Shown one piece after another: positions 37,095-43,756 of a stretch of 43,756 nt of DNA (the stretch's first letter is position 1; every line of letters begins with the position of its first letter). Below the pieces are notes generated by a model. That model had not been told where the DNA came from. It saw nothing but the letters and a program-made list of their open reading frames with translations, and made no database searches. The stretch covers positions 1 through 43,756 of the forward strand of contig NZ_JAAGOX010000017.1 of the NCBI RefSeq assembly GCF_010500245.1, in the 5' to 3' direction. Made by a program: the position numbers and the translations under genes. This DNA comes from Ruegeria sp. PrR005. GTDB taxonomy: Bacteria; Pseudomonadota; Alphaproteobacteria; Rhodobacterales; Rhodobacteraceae.

Positions 37095-38723
37095 ATGAAA
37101 CTGAATTCGTCCTTTGCCGCGGCGGCTGTTGCATCCGCGTTATTTGTGGCCAGCGCCCTTCACGCCCAGGAATACGATCTCGTCATCCTGAATGGTCGGG
37201 TCATGGACCCCGAAACGCTGTATGACAGTGTCGCCAATGTTGGCATCAAGGACGGTCGCATTGTCGAGATTTCTAAGGATTCACTGACGGGAAAAGAAGA
37301 AATCGATGCAACCGGACACATCGTGGCACCAGGTTTTATCGACACCCATTTCCACTGGCAACAACCGATGGGCTATGCGCTTGGCCTGCGTGACGGACTG
37401 ACGTCGAGTATGGACCTCGAGGAGGGCTGCGCAGGAACATTCATCGCGCGGTGGTACGAAGAACGCGAAGGCAAGAACCAGGCGAATTTCGGGTGCGCCT
37501 CCAGCCACGAACAAGCCCGCGCCATCGTGCTCGACGGTTTCGACGACGAGGAAACCCTTCTGCTGGGGCCGGCGGCGGCGCTTACCTCCCGCAAGGGATC
37601 GGGTTGGAGTTTGGACAAGGCTGATTACGACGCTGGTAACAAGATTCTGCAGATCATCGACGAAGGCCTTCAGGCTGGCGCGCTCGGTATCGGATCGACA
37701 TTGGGATACATGCGCGATGGTGTCACCACGCGTGAGTTGTTCGAGGTGCAGAAGGTTGGCGCGCGATATGGTCGCCAAACTGCCGTTCATACGCGTTTCA
37801 CACCCGATGGCGACGTGTTGGAAAACGTCGGTGCGCAAGAAGTCATTGCCAATGCATTGGCTCTGAACGCGCCCGCAATACTGCAGCACTTCAACAATCC
37901 CGGCTGGCGACTCACGCATGAACTCATCGCGCGGCTTCAGGAAAACGGCCATAATATCTGGGGCGAGATCTACCCCTATTCCGCCGGATCGACCACGGTG
38001 AACGCAGTCTTCCTCAAACCCGAAAACTGGGTTGAAAGACAGGGGCATCGCTACGAAGACACGATGCAGGATCCGATTACAGGTGATTTCTATACGCAGG
38101 AAAAATACGATCAGGTCCTGAAGGATAATCCGACCCAGGAAATTCTGTTGTTCAAGACTCCGCCAGAGGACTCAGTCAAATGGTTGACTCTCAGGGGGAC
38201 AACAATGGCCAGCGATGCGATGTTCGCGGAACCTCTTATGGCGCCTTGGAATACTCCATTTGAGAAGTTGGGAAACATGCATCCGCGCGGCGCCGGGGCG
38301 CGCGCTGCAACACTGCGCCTTGGGCGCGAAAACGACATACCGATGATGCAGCTTTTGTCGATCCTCAGCTACAACGCAGCGCACCATCTGGGCCGTACGG
38401 GGCTGAAGGCCATGCAGGAGCGGGGCCGGATTCAGGAGGGCATGGTTGCCGATATCGTGGTGTTCGACCCCGAAACCGTTGCCGACAATGCGACCTATGA
38501 ACAGGGCTCGGTCCCCTCGACTGGGTTCAAGGCGGTGATCGTGAACGGCGCGGTGACGGTGCGTGACGATGAGCTGATAGAGGTTTTCGCTGGTCAACCG
38601 ATCCGTTTCGAGCCTGAAGACAAGCCGCGTTTCGAGCCGGTCTCGGAAGAGGCGTGGAACCGAGAATTCTCGACCGGGATGCCGGATGTGGCACCGGGTA
38701 TTCCTCCGAAAGGTGGCAATTGA
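37095..38723 (+). CDS. exported amidohydrolase (D-aminoacylase superfamily), copy 2
   Basis: 542 residues from ATG 37095, which starts a clean signal peptide (cleavage LHA-QE near residue 24); an upstream in-frame ATG at 37050 adds charged residues. GRVMDPET, then APGFIDTHFHWQQ with His85/His87, and later ADIVVFDPETVADNATYEQG match copy 1. The HPRGAGARAATLRLGREN region has diverged, and the SDA segment reads SDAMFAEP. It is a paralogue of copy 1 with probably different acyl or amino acid preference. Followed after 29 bp by the DUF3299 gene. Confidence 0.83.
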   Translation: MKLNSSFAAAAVASALFVASALHAQEYDLVILNGRVMDPETLYDSVANVGIKDGRIVEISKDSLTGKEEIDATGHIVAPGFIDTHFHWQQPMGYALGLRDGLTSSMDLEEGCAGTFIARWYEEREGKNQANFGCASSHEQARAIVLDGFDDEETLLLGPAAALTSRKGSGWSLDKADYDAGNKILQIIDEGLQAGALGIGSTLGYMRDGVTTRELFEVQKVGARYGRQTAVHTRFTPDGDVLENVGAQEVIANALALNAPAILQHFNNPGWRLTHELIARLQENGHNIWGEIYPYSAGSTTVNAVFLKPENWVERQGHRYEDTMQDPITGDFYTQEKYDQVLKDNPTQEILLFKTPPEDSVKWLTLRGTTMASDAMFAEPLMAPWNTPFEKLGNMHPRGAGARAATLRLGRENDIPMMQLLSILSYNAAHHLGRTGLKAMQERGRIQEGMVADIVVFDPETVADNATYEQGSVPSTGFKAVIVNGAVTVRDDELIEVFAGQPIRFEPEDKPRFEPVSEEAWNREFSTGMPDVAPGIPPKGGN

Positions 38724-38752
38724 AACTGCCTTGTTTGTTTGAGAGGTTTGGA

Positions 38753-39487
38753 ATGCGGTTCTTTTTGACAACTGTGGCGGCCATTCTGGCCGCAACGCCG
38801 ATGTTGGCCGATCCCCGCGCCATCGATTTCGACCAACTGCCGGATCCTGCCGCGTTGGCCTTCGAAGATCCATTCCTCGAGATGGAACTGAAGGACCTGG
38901 AAGACCTACGCACTGTCGTGCGCTTGCAAGAGCGATTGAACAGCGAGACGTTTGACACCAACACGCGAAACAGGCTTGCTGCTCAGGTCAATGAGGCCCG
39001 CAGATCGCTGGCGCAAGAAGGCCATGACATTGAGGAACTGCTGGCGGCCCGTTGGGAGGTGGCAATTCAACGAAAACGCGCCAAGCTCGCAACCAATCCT
39101 GCTTTTGACAGTGCCGAAGTTGTCCTGAATGGGTTCCTGATACCCGCTGAAACCGACCCGGACGGTGCTGCGGTAGGTTACCTGGTGTCCGAGATCGGGC
39201 TATGCAGTCACAAACCGGCACCGCCGCCGAACCAGTTGGTGCGCGTCCGTTATGAGGGAAGTTTTCCAACCAGGAACCTGTATGTGCCAGTCCGCGTTAT
39301 GGGCACCTTGTCTACGGACCCAAAAGATCAGACAATATTCATGTTGGATGGCACCGTGCGCATGACCAGCATGTGGAATTTGTCTGCTTACAGGATCACC
39401 GTGCAGGGACCAGTCGCGGAGGTCGAGGTCGGCCAAGGCGCGCAGGGCGGTATCGATCCTTTGGCCGTCGTGCAGGGTTCGGAATGA
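38753..39487 (+). CDS. DUF3299 periplasmic protein, copy 1
   Basis: 244 residues from ATG 38753 (GAGAGG upstream) with a signal peptide (cleavage MLA-DP near residue 19). A Glu/Arg-rich helical middle part (45-115) precedes the DUF3299 domain. The motif C-x-H-x-P-x-P-P-P-N-Q begins at Cys151/His153 and recurs in copy 2 at 42867-43523, which suggests a metal- or partner-binding site. In Pseudomonas a DUF3299 protein (PA4066) belongs to a Zur-regulated ABC operon. Here one copy is placed between the amidohydrolases and the porin. Confidence 0.8.
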   Translation: MRFFLTTVAAILAATPMLADPRAIDFDQLPDPAALAFEDPFLEMELKDLEDLRTVVRLQERLNSETFDTNTRNRLAAQVNEARRSLAQEGHDIEELLAARWEVAIQRKRAKLATNPAFDSAEVVLNGFLIPAETDPDGAAVGYLVSEIGLCSHKPAPPPNQLVRVRYEGSFPTRNLYVPVRVMGTLSTDPKDQTIFMLDGTVRMTSMWNLSAYRITVQGPVAEVEVGQGAQGGIDPLAVVQGSE

Positions 39488-39546
39488 ACAGCCTGAAACG
39501 AAGCCTGGATGTGTTTCACCAACTTAATTCCTTTGGGCGCTGACAG

Positions 39547-40803
39547 ATGATCTTTGCGCAACCTGGGTCTTTGCTCGGCCCTCGTCCCTGCAGGAGCAGG
39601 GCGGGACTGGTGATTTTTTCTCTTTTGTTGCTTTTCGCATATCCGGCGCAACCGCATGCACAAAGCTTGGAGAACCTCGGATTCGAGTCGCACCTCAGTG
39701 TAGCTGGCACACTCGCGGCTGAGGCCGAGGGTCAGAGAACTGGTCTCCTTGAGGGGGCAATCGCCCAGAGAAAGAACTTCGAAGCTCGAACCGGCGTCTC
39801 CTTCGGTATCGACAATCAAATCCAATACTTGGGCACGAATTCCGGCAAAAAACCTTCTGACGCATCTTCGAATGCGTTTCGCATCTATGGCACATGGAGG
39901 GCCGTGGGTCAGAACACGTCGAACGACGGTACGTTGGTTTTCAAGGTCGAGAACCGATCCGCCATCGGAAACAGGATGTCCACACAGGCGCTTGGGCCGT
40001 CTCTTGGGTATGCCGGTCTGTTCTCATCCACCTTCAGCGATGCGGGCTGGGTCTTGACCAATTTCTATTGGCGCCAGCGCTTTGCGAGCGGTCGCGGCAG
40101 TTTCGTGATCGGACAGGTCGATGTCACCGACTATGTGAATGTCGATGGGCTGGCGAACCCCTGGACGGCGTTTACAAATCTTGAGTTTCAGCAGCAATCA
40201 ACCTTTCCGGCCCCCAGTCAGGGTTTGGGCGCTGCACTCAGGTGGCGGGTCGATAATAATTGGGTCATTCTGGCTGGTTTCGCACACGCAAATGGAGATC
40301 CATCTGACCTAGGTCGAAGCGCAAAAGACCTTTTCGAGACCGGCGAAACCTTCAAGCATTTCGCAATCGGCTGGACCCCTGATTGGGGGGCACTCTTTGA
40401 TCGGCTCTTGCAGCTTACAGTCTGGCAGGTTGATGAACGCACTGCAGCCGGCGTTCCGGAGGGTCATGGCATCTCATTTGCCGCAAGTGGCCGTTCCGGT
40501 TCCTGGCATCGTACGTTCCGCGTCGGTTATGCAAACGGTGGTGGTACTGCGCTGGATCGTTCGATCAGCTTTGCGACTGCATACGAGGCACGCGGTGGTA
40601 AGGACTTAGCCGGCCTTGGATTGAATTGGGGACGTGCACCTGGAAGTTCGCTGAATCAGTACACGCTGGAAGCGTTTTACCGTTATGATCTGAACGATTT
40701 CTTCCAGATCACGCCTCAGGTTCAATATGTTGTGAATCCGATCGGCGATCCGAGCTCTGACGGCATCGCGGTCTTCGGAGTACGTTTGAGAGCAGTATTT
40801 TAA
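39547..40803 (+). CDS. OprB-like outer-membrane porin
   Basis: 418 residues with a signal peptide (hydrophobic core 20-33, cleavage near HAQ 38-40), alternating amphipathic strands rich in aromatic residues, and a terminal Phe (RLRAVF), the assembly signal of outer-membrane barrels. Segments such as NFYWRQRFASGRGSFVIGQV and NPWTAFTNLEFQQQSTFPAP resemble the carbohydrate-selective OprB family. It would admit the substrate of the periplasmic deacylases. Ribosome site is weak. It is followed by the ABC genes after 43 bp. Confidence 0.82.
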   Translation: MIFAQPGSLLGPRPCRSRAGLVIFSLLLLFAYPAQPHAQSLENLGFESHLSVAGTLAAEAEGQRTGLLEGAIAQRKNFEARTGVSFGIDNQIQYLGTNSGKKPSDASSNAFRIYGTWRAVGQNTSNDGTLVFKVENRSAIGNRMSTQALGPSLGYAGLFSSTFSDAGWVLTNFYWRQRFASGRGSFVIGQVDVTDYVNVDGLANPWTAFTNLEFQQQSTFPAPSQGLGAALRWRVDNNWVILAGFAHANGDPSDLGRSAKDLFETGETFKHFAIGWTPDWGALFDRLLQLTVWQVDERTAAGVPEGHGISFAASGRSGSWHRTFRVGYANGGGTALDRSISFATAYEARGGKDLAGLGLNWGRAPGSSLNQYTLEAFYRYDLNDFFQITPQVQYVVNPIGDPSSDGIAVFGVRLRAVF

Positions 40804-40846
40804 CACTGTTGGGGCTGTGTCAAAATAACCGAGGGGAGTGTATCGA

Positions 40847-41533
40847 ATGAGGGCGTTGCACGTCGAAAACCTGACTTTCAATTGGCCAGGGTCGGAAAAT
40901 GCGACGCTGCGAATACCAAACCTGTCGCTAGCTCAGGGTGAGCGGAATTTCTTGTTTGGCCCCAGCGGGTGCGGAAAATCCACGCTCCTCTCAGCTATCG
41001 CAGGCGTGGTGGATGTTTCACCGGGGGCTATCCTGGTCGCGAACAACGACGTAGGCGCGTTGAATGGCGGTGCGCGGGATCGGTTCCGGGTGGACCATAT
41101 CGGCATGATCTTTCAGGTGTTCAATCTGATTCCGTGGCTGAGCGCGCTCGAGAACGTCCTTCTGCCCTGTACATTTTCCAAGCGTCGGCTTGCGCGCGCG
41201 GGTGAGGATCCTGCGGGAACGGCCCGACATCTGCTCGACGAATTGGGCCTGTCGGATCCGTCCCTGGTATCCAAGCCAGCCAACGAACTCAGCGTGGGCC
41301 AGCAACAACGGGTTGCCGCCGCGCGCGCGCTGATCGGCAAGCCGGACCTGATCCTGGCGGACGAGCCGACCTCGGCGCTCGATGAGGCGGCCAAGGCGGT
41401 CTTTGTCGATCTGCTGGCGAGGGAATGCGCCGAAGCGGGCAGCGCGCTGCTCTTCGTCAGCCATGACCGCAGCCTGGAGCATCATTTCGACCGCAGTGTT
41501 GATTTCGTCGCCCTCAACGGGGGCGCGGCCTGA
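40847..41533 (+). CDS. MacB/LolD-type ABC ATPase
   Basis: 228 residues from ATG 40847 with GAGGGGA upstream. Walker [10 protein letters not shown] (about residues 39-47), signature [15 protein letters not shown], Walker [15 protein letters not shown]-loop SHDRS. The size and pattern are those of LolD/FtsE/MacB ATPases, not importers. It overlaps the permease start by one base (TGATG). It is the equivalent of PA4064 (ZrmB-like) in the Pseudomonas zinc-starvation operon. Confidence 0.87.
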   Translation: MRALHVENLTFNWPGSENATLRIPNLSLAQGERNFLFGPSGCGKSTLLSAIAGVVDVSPGAILVANNDVGALNGGARDRFRVDHIGMIFQVFNLIPWLSALENVLLPCTFSKRRLARAGEDPAGTARHLLDELGLSDPSLVSKPANELSVGQQQRVAAARALIGKPDLILADEPTSALDEAAKAVFVDLLARECAEAGSALLFVSHDRSLEHHFDRSVDFVALNGGAA

Positions 41534-42846
41534 TGCTAGTGTTCAGCCTGCGCAGCCTGTGGAACCGCCGCTTCGTGGCCGGCCTGACCGTGCTGGCCAT
41601 CAGCCTCAGCGTCGCGTTGATCCTCGGTGTTGAGCGGCTCCGGGACGGCGCGCGCGACAGCTTTGCCAACTCCGCGTCAGGGATCGACCTGATCGTGGCG
41701 CCGCGCGGCAATTCGGTGCAGATCCTGATGGCCACCGTCTTCGGCGTCGGCGGCACCGGGACGGGCATGACATGGGACAGCTTCGAGTGGCTGGAAGATC
41801 GGCCCGAGGTGGCCTGGGCGGTCCCGATCCAGATGGGCGACAATCATCGCGGCTATCCGGTGATCGGGACGGATGCATCGTATTTCGAGCATTTCCGGCA
41901 CTCCGGCGGTCAGCTTCTCTCCCTCGCCGCAGGCACGATCCTTACCGGTGACGGGGCGGATGCCGCCGTGGTCGGGGCCGAGGTCGCGGTGCGGTTCGAC
42001 TATGCCCCCGGTGCGGTGATCGTCAACGCCCACGGCTCGGGCGAGGTTTCTTTCGACCTGCACGACGACGCGCCCTTCACAATATCGGGTGTGCTCGCGC
42101 CGACGGGTACCGCCGTCGACCGGATGGTCTTCGTCACGCTCGAAGGGTTCGACGCTCTGCATGCGGAAGAAGATGCGCCTGCCGCCGACCCCCTCGACCC
42201 GGCCGCCATGCCCACCGACGATCATGAAGATCATGACGATCATGAAGATCACGGCGAACACGAAGGCACGGAGGTCAAACACAGTCACGAACCGGACCGG
42301 ATCAATGCCGTCTACGTTGGGCTGGTCGATCGGACAAATGTACTCGGTCTGCAGCGGGCCATCAACGAACGCTCCTCCGATGCGTTTAGCGCAGTCCTCC
42401 CGGCGGTCGCGCTCGCCGAGCTCTGGGGGATTACCGGGACAGCGGAGCGCGCGATGCGACTGATGGCGTGGGCCGTGGCTTTGGCAGGGATGATTGGCAT
42501 GGTGGTCATGCTCTCTGCGACCCTCGACACCCGCCGCCGCGAATTCGCGATCCTGCGGTCTGTTGGCGCCACGCCCACCCGTATCTTTGCGCTAATCGTC
42601 GCCGAGGCTGCCATCCTCACCGCGGCGGGGCTGATCATCGGCCTTGTTCTGCTCACGGTGGCCACGTTCGTGACCGACCCGATCCTGTCTGCCCGTTTCG
42701 GTCTGAGGTTGGGATTGAATGTCTTCGGTGCGCGCGAATTGGCCACCCTTTTCGTCATCTTCTGGGCCGGGCTCCTCGCCTCGCTCATCCCGGCCGTCCG
42801 GGTCTACCGCATGACGCTGGCCGACGGGCTGTCGGTTCGGCTATGA
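41533..42846 (+). CDS. MacB/FtsX-type ABC permease with His/Asp-rich loop
   Basis: 437 residues with four membrane helices: one N-terminal (about 16-34) and three C-terminal (about 310-335, 350-385, 400-430), the FtsX topology with a large periplasmic domain between. Residues 230-246 (DHEDHDDHEDHGEHEG) form a His/Asp/Glu-rich loop on the periplasmic side, encoded by a 9-bp tandem repeat, which is a good metal-binding candidate. MacB-type permeases transmit mechanical force to periplasmic partners rather than import. It probably works with the flanking DUF3299 proteins. It is the equivalent of PA4065. Confidence 0.87.
   Translation: MLVFSLRSLWNRRFVAGLTVLAISLSVALILGVERLRDGARDSFANSASGIDLIVAPRGNSVQILMATVFGVGGTGTGMTWDSFEWLEDRPEVAWAVPIQMGDNHRGYPVIGTDASYFEHFRHSGGQLLSLAAGTILTGDGADAAVVGAEVAVRFDYAPGAVIVNAHGSGEVSFDLHDDAPFTISGVLAPTGTAVDRMVFVTLEGFDALHAEEDAPAADPLDPAAMPTDDHEDHDDHEDHGEHEGTEVKHSHEPDRINAVYVGLVDRTNVLGLQRAINERSSDAFSAVLPAVALAELWGITGTAERAMRLMAWAVALAGMIGMVVMLSATLDTRRREFAILRSVGATPTRIFALIVAEAAILTAAGLIIGLVLLTVATFVTDPILSARFGLRLGLNVFGARELATLFVIFWAGLLASLIPAVRVYRMTLADGLSVRL
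42220..42255 (+). repeat. 9-bp coding tandem repeat (His/Asp loop)
   Basis: Four units GATCATGAA, GATCATGAC, GATCATGAA, GATCACGGC encode DHE-DHD-DHE-DHG in the periplasmic loop of the permease. Repeat-number change would vary the His count without shifting the frame. Confidence 0.85.
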
Positions 42847-42866
42847 TAAATGAAGGGGATTCCTCC

Positions 42867-43523
42867 ATGACCATGTTCGCCCGCTTCGTCTTGATATTCT
42901 CGCTTGCCGTTTCTCCGGGTCACGTACAGGCGACTGAACCTCAGGAAATCTCGTGGGATACGCTTGCACCTCCGGCCACCGTGATTGAAAACCCGTTCGA
43001 GAACCTCACCGATGACCAGATGGACAGCTTGCGCCAGATCCTGCGGTTCGAAGCACGGGCGGAGCGGAGTGATGACGCTGAAGCTCGCGCCGAAGCGCAA
43101 GCGTTGCGCAAACAATTGGCCGAGGACGGTCTCGATGTCGACGGGTTGTTCGCCGCGCGCCTCGCGATCATGGAAGAACGTGAAGCTGCGGCCACCGAGG
43201 TGAACGAAGACCTTGTTGGCATGAGCGTCCGCCTGCCGGGCTATGTTCTCCCTCTGGAATTTAAGGGTCGCAAGGTTGTCGAGTTTCTTCTCGTGCCCAC
43301 AGTCGGCGCCTGTATCCATACTCCGCCGCCGCCCGCCAACCAGATCGTCCATGTCGTGTATCCCGAGGGCATCGAGGTTAGCGGTCTCTTCACCCCGGTA
43401 TGGATCACCGGGACCATGGTCGCCCAGAGTTCGGTTCAGACGGTTGGCTATGTCGACGGACAGGCTCCGGTTTCTGTCAGCTATTCGATGCAGCCGCTGC
43501 TGGTCGAGGACTATAGCAGCTGA
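42867..43523 (+). CDS. DUF3299 periplasmic protein, copy 2
   Basis: 218 residues from ATG 42867 with GAAGGGGA 8 bp upstream; an ATG at 42843 overlapping the permease stop (ATGA) is an alternative that adds 8 residues. The signal peptide ends near residue 23 (HVQATE). A helical acidic segment (45-110) precedes the DUF3299 domain, with the motif C149-I-H151-T-P-P-P-P-A-N-Q. It shares architecture and the Cys-x-His motif with copy 1. It is the last gene of the operon, as PA4066 is in the zrm operon. An IS6 remnant and the IS21-like end follow within 160 bp. Confidence 0.82.
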   Translation: MTMFARFVLIFSLAVSPGHVQATEPQEISWDTLAPPATVIENPFENLTDDQMDSLRQILRFEARAERSDDAEARAEAQALRKQLAEDGLDVDGLFAARLAIMEEREAAATEVNEDLVGMSVRLPGYVLPLEFKGRKVVEFLLVPTVGACIHTPPPPANQIVHVVYPEGIEVSGLFTPVWITGTMVAQSSVQTVGYVDGQAPVSVSYSMQPLLVEDYSS

Positions 43524-43600
43524 GGATCTTGTCGGCTCCAGACGGCGGTGTCAGAAGGAATCCGGTTCAGACGGGCAGGGCACTCTCGTGGCTTCTCGGC

Positions 43601-43678
43601 ATGCCGAAACGTGATCTGTTCAAATATTTCCACAGCAGCCCAGAGATCATTCGTCTGGCGGTGATGTTGTACGTCAGA
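43601..43678 (+). pseudogene. IS6-family transposase N-terminal stub cut by the IS21-like end
   Basis: MPKRDLFKYFHSSPEIIRLA then VMLYVR reads as the N-terminus of an IS6-family transposase (the usual continuation FPLSLRNVEDLL is missing). The frame is broken exactly where the IS21-like end begins at 43680, so one IS landed inside another. Confidence 0.65.
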
Positions 43679-43679
43679 T

Positions 43680-43756
43680 TGTTGATTTCCACCCAGAAGT
43701 GAGCCGGGCCGGCGGATAATTTCCACTGAGAACTGAGCCATGTGAACCTTTCCCCG
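43680..43756 (-). mobile_element. IS end (IS21-like), right boundary
   Basis: Perfect 77-bp reverse complement of 1-77; tip TGTTGATTTCCACC at 43680 pointing into the window, element body to the right. It interrupts the IS6-type transposase start. Confidence 0.7.

Noticed and set aside
40804-40846. Zur box before the MacB-type ABC genes
   Set aside because: No palindrome of the usual Zur type (TGTTATA..TATAACA-like) is visible here or at 35301-35493.
42220-42255. Short direct repeats, considered as CRISPR
   Set aside because: 9-bp units without spacers, in frame inside a gene.
1-43756. Terminal inverted repeats as telomeres of a linear plasmid or phage
   Set aside because: The repeat has IS21-like internal structure and interrupts genes at both ends; no phage or replication genes are present.

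Overview
The window looks like a segment of a GC-rich alphaproteobacterial genome, most likely Rhodobacterales (Roseobacter group or Paracoccaceae). This is inferred from gene content and protein style only: Pot-type ABC and TRAP transporters, tandem M81 proteins, a fused indolepyruvate oxidoreductase, DUF2339 and many IS fragments. No rRNA, tRNA or CRISPR array is visible. The first and last 77 bases are perfect inverted copies of one IS end (IS21-like, with internal 34-bp-spaced repeats). The window is therefore bounded by two copies of one mobile element. The left copy truncates a TMADH-like gene and the right copy truncates an IS6-type transposase.

Layout. (A) 72-9749: N-methylated amine module with a BetI-like TetR regulator, a TMADH-like flavoprotein truncated by the IS, a divergent DMGDH/sarcosine-dehydrogenase-like FAD+GcvT enzyme, a complete PotABCD-type ABC importer and a small helical protein. 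(B) 9750-10316: non-coding DNA with degenerate repeats. (C) 10317-17446: a giant DUF2339 membrane protein built of about 110-residue repeats, translationally coupled to an M48 metalloprotease/TPR protein. (D) 17447-19485: IS graveyard with IS1182-like and IS3-like remnants and an internally deleted IS1111/IS110-type element. Its non-coding end carries two segments matching its own two flanks, as expected for a seekRNA-type guide. (E) 19486-28890: D-amino-acid-type catabolic cluster with an XRE-cupin regulator and paired palindromic operators, a DauA-like D-amino acid dehydrogenase, a TRAP transporter in the order M-P-Q, two tandem M81 metallohydrolases, RidA and an FAD-linked D-2-hydroxyacid dehydrogenase. 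(F) 29041-34137: fused indolepyruvate:ferredoxin oxidoreductase, an IlvD-like N-terminal stub and cardiolipin synthase. (G) 34299-43523: AraC regulator, divergent to two exported N-acyl-D-amino-acid-deacylase-like amidohydrolases, a DUF3299 protein, an OprB-like porin, a MacB/LolD-type ATPase and permease with a His/Asp-rich loop, and a second DUF3299 protein.

How the parts may work together (inference). Module A would import a methylated amine and strip its methyl groups. Module E would import a D-configured or modified amino compound, hydrolyse amide bonds (M81), oxidise the amine (DauA-like), clear the imine (RidA) and oxidise a 2-hydroxy acid. Module G resembles the Zur-controlled PA4063-PA4066 (zrm) system of Pseudomonas fused to a periplasmic deacylase and porin set. 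It is the best candidate for an undescribed system: outer-membrane entry and periplasmic deacylation joined to a metal-linked MacB-type ABC unit with two DUF3299 partners.
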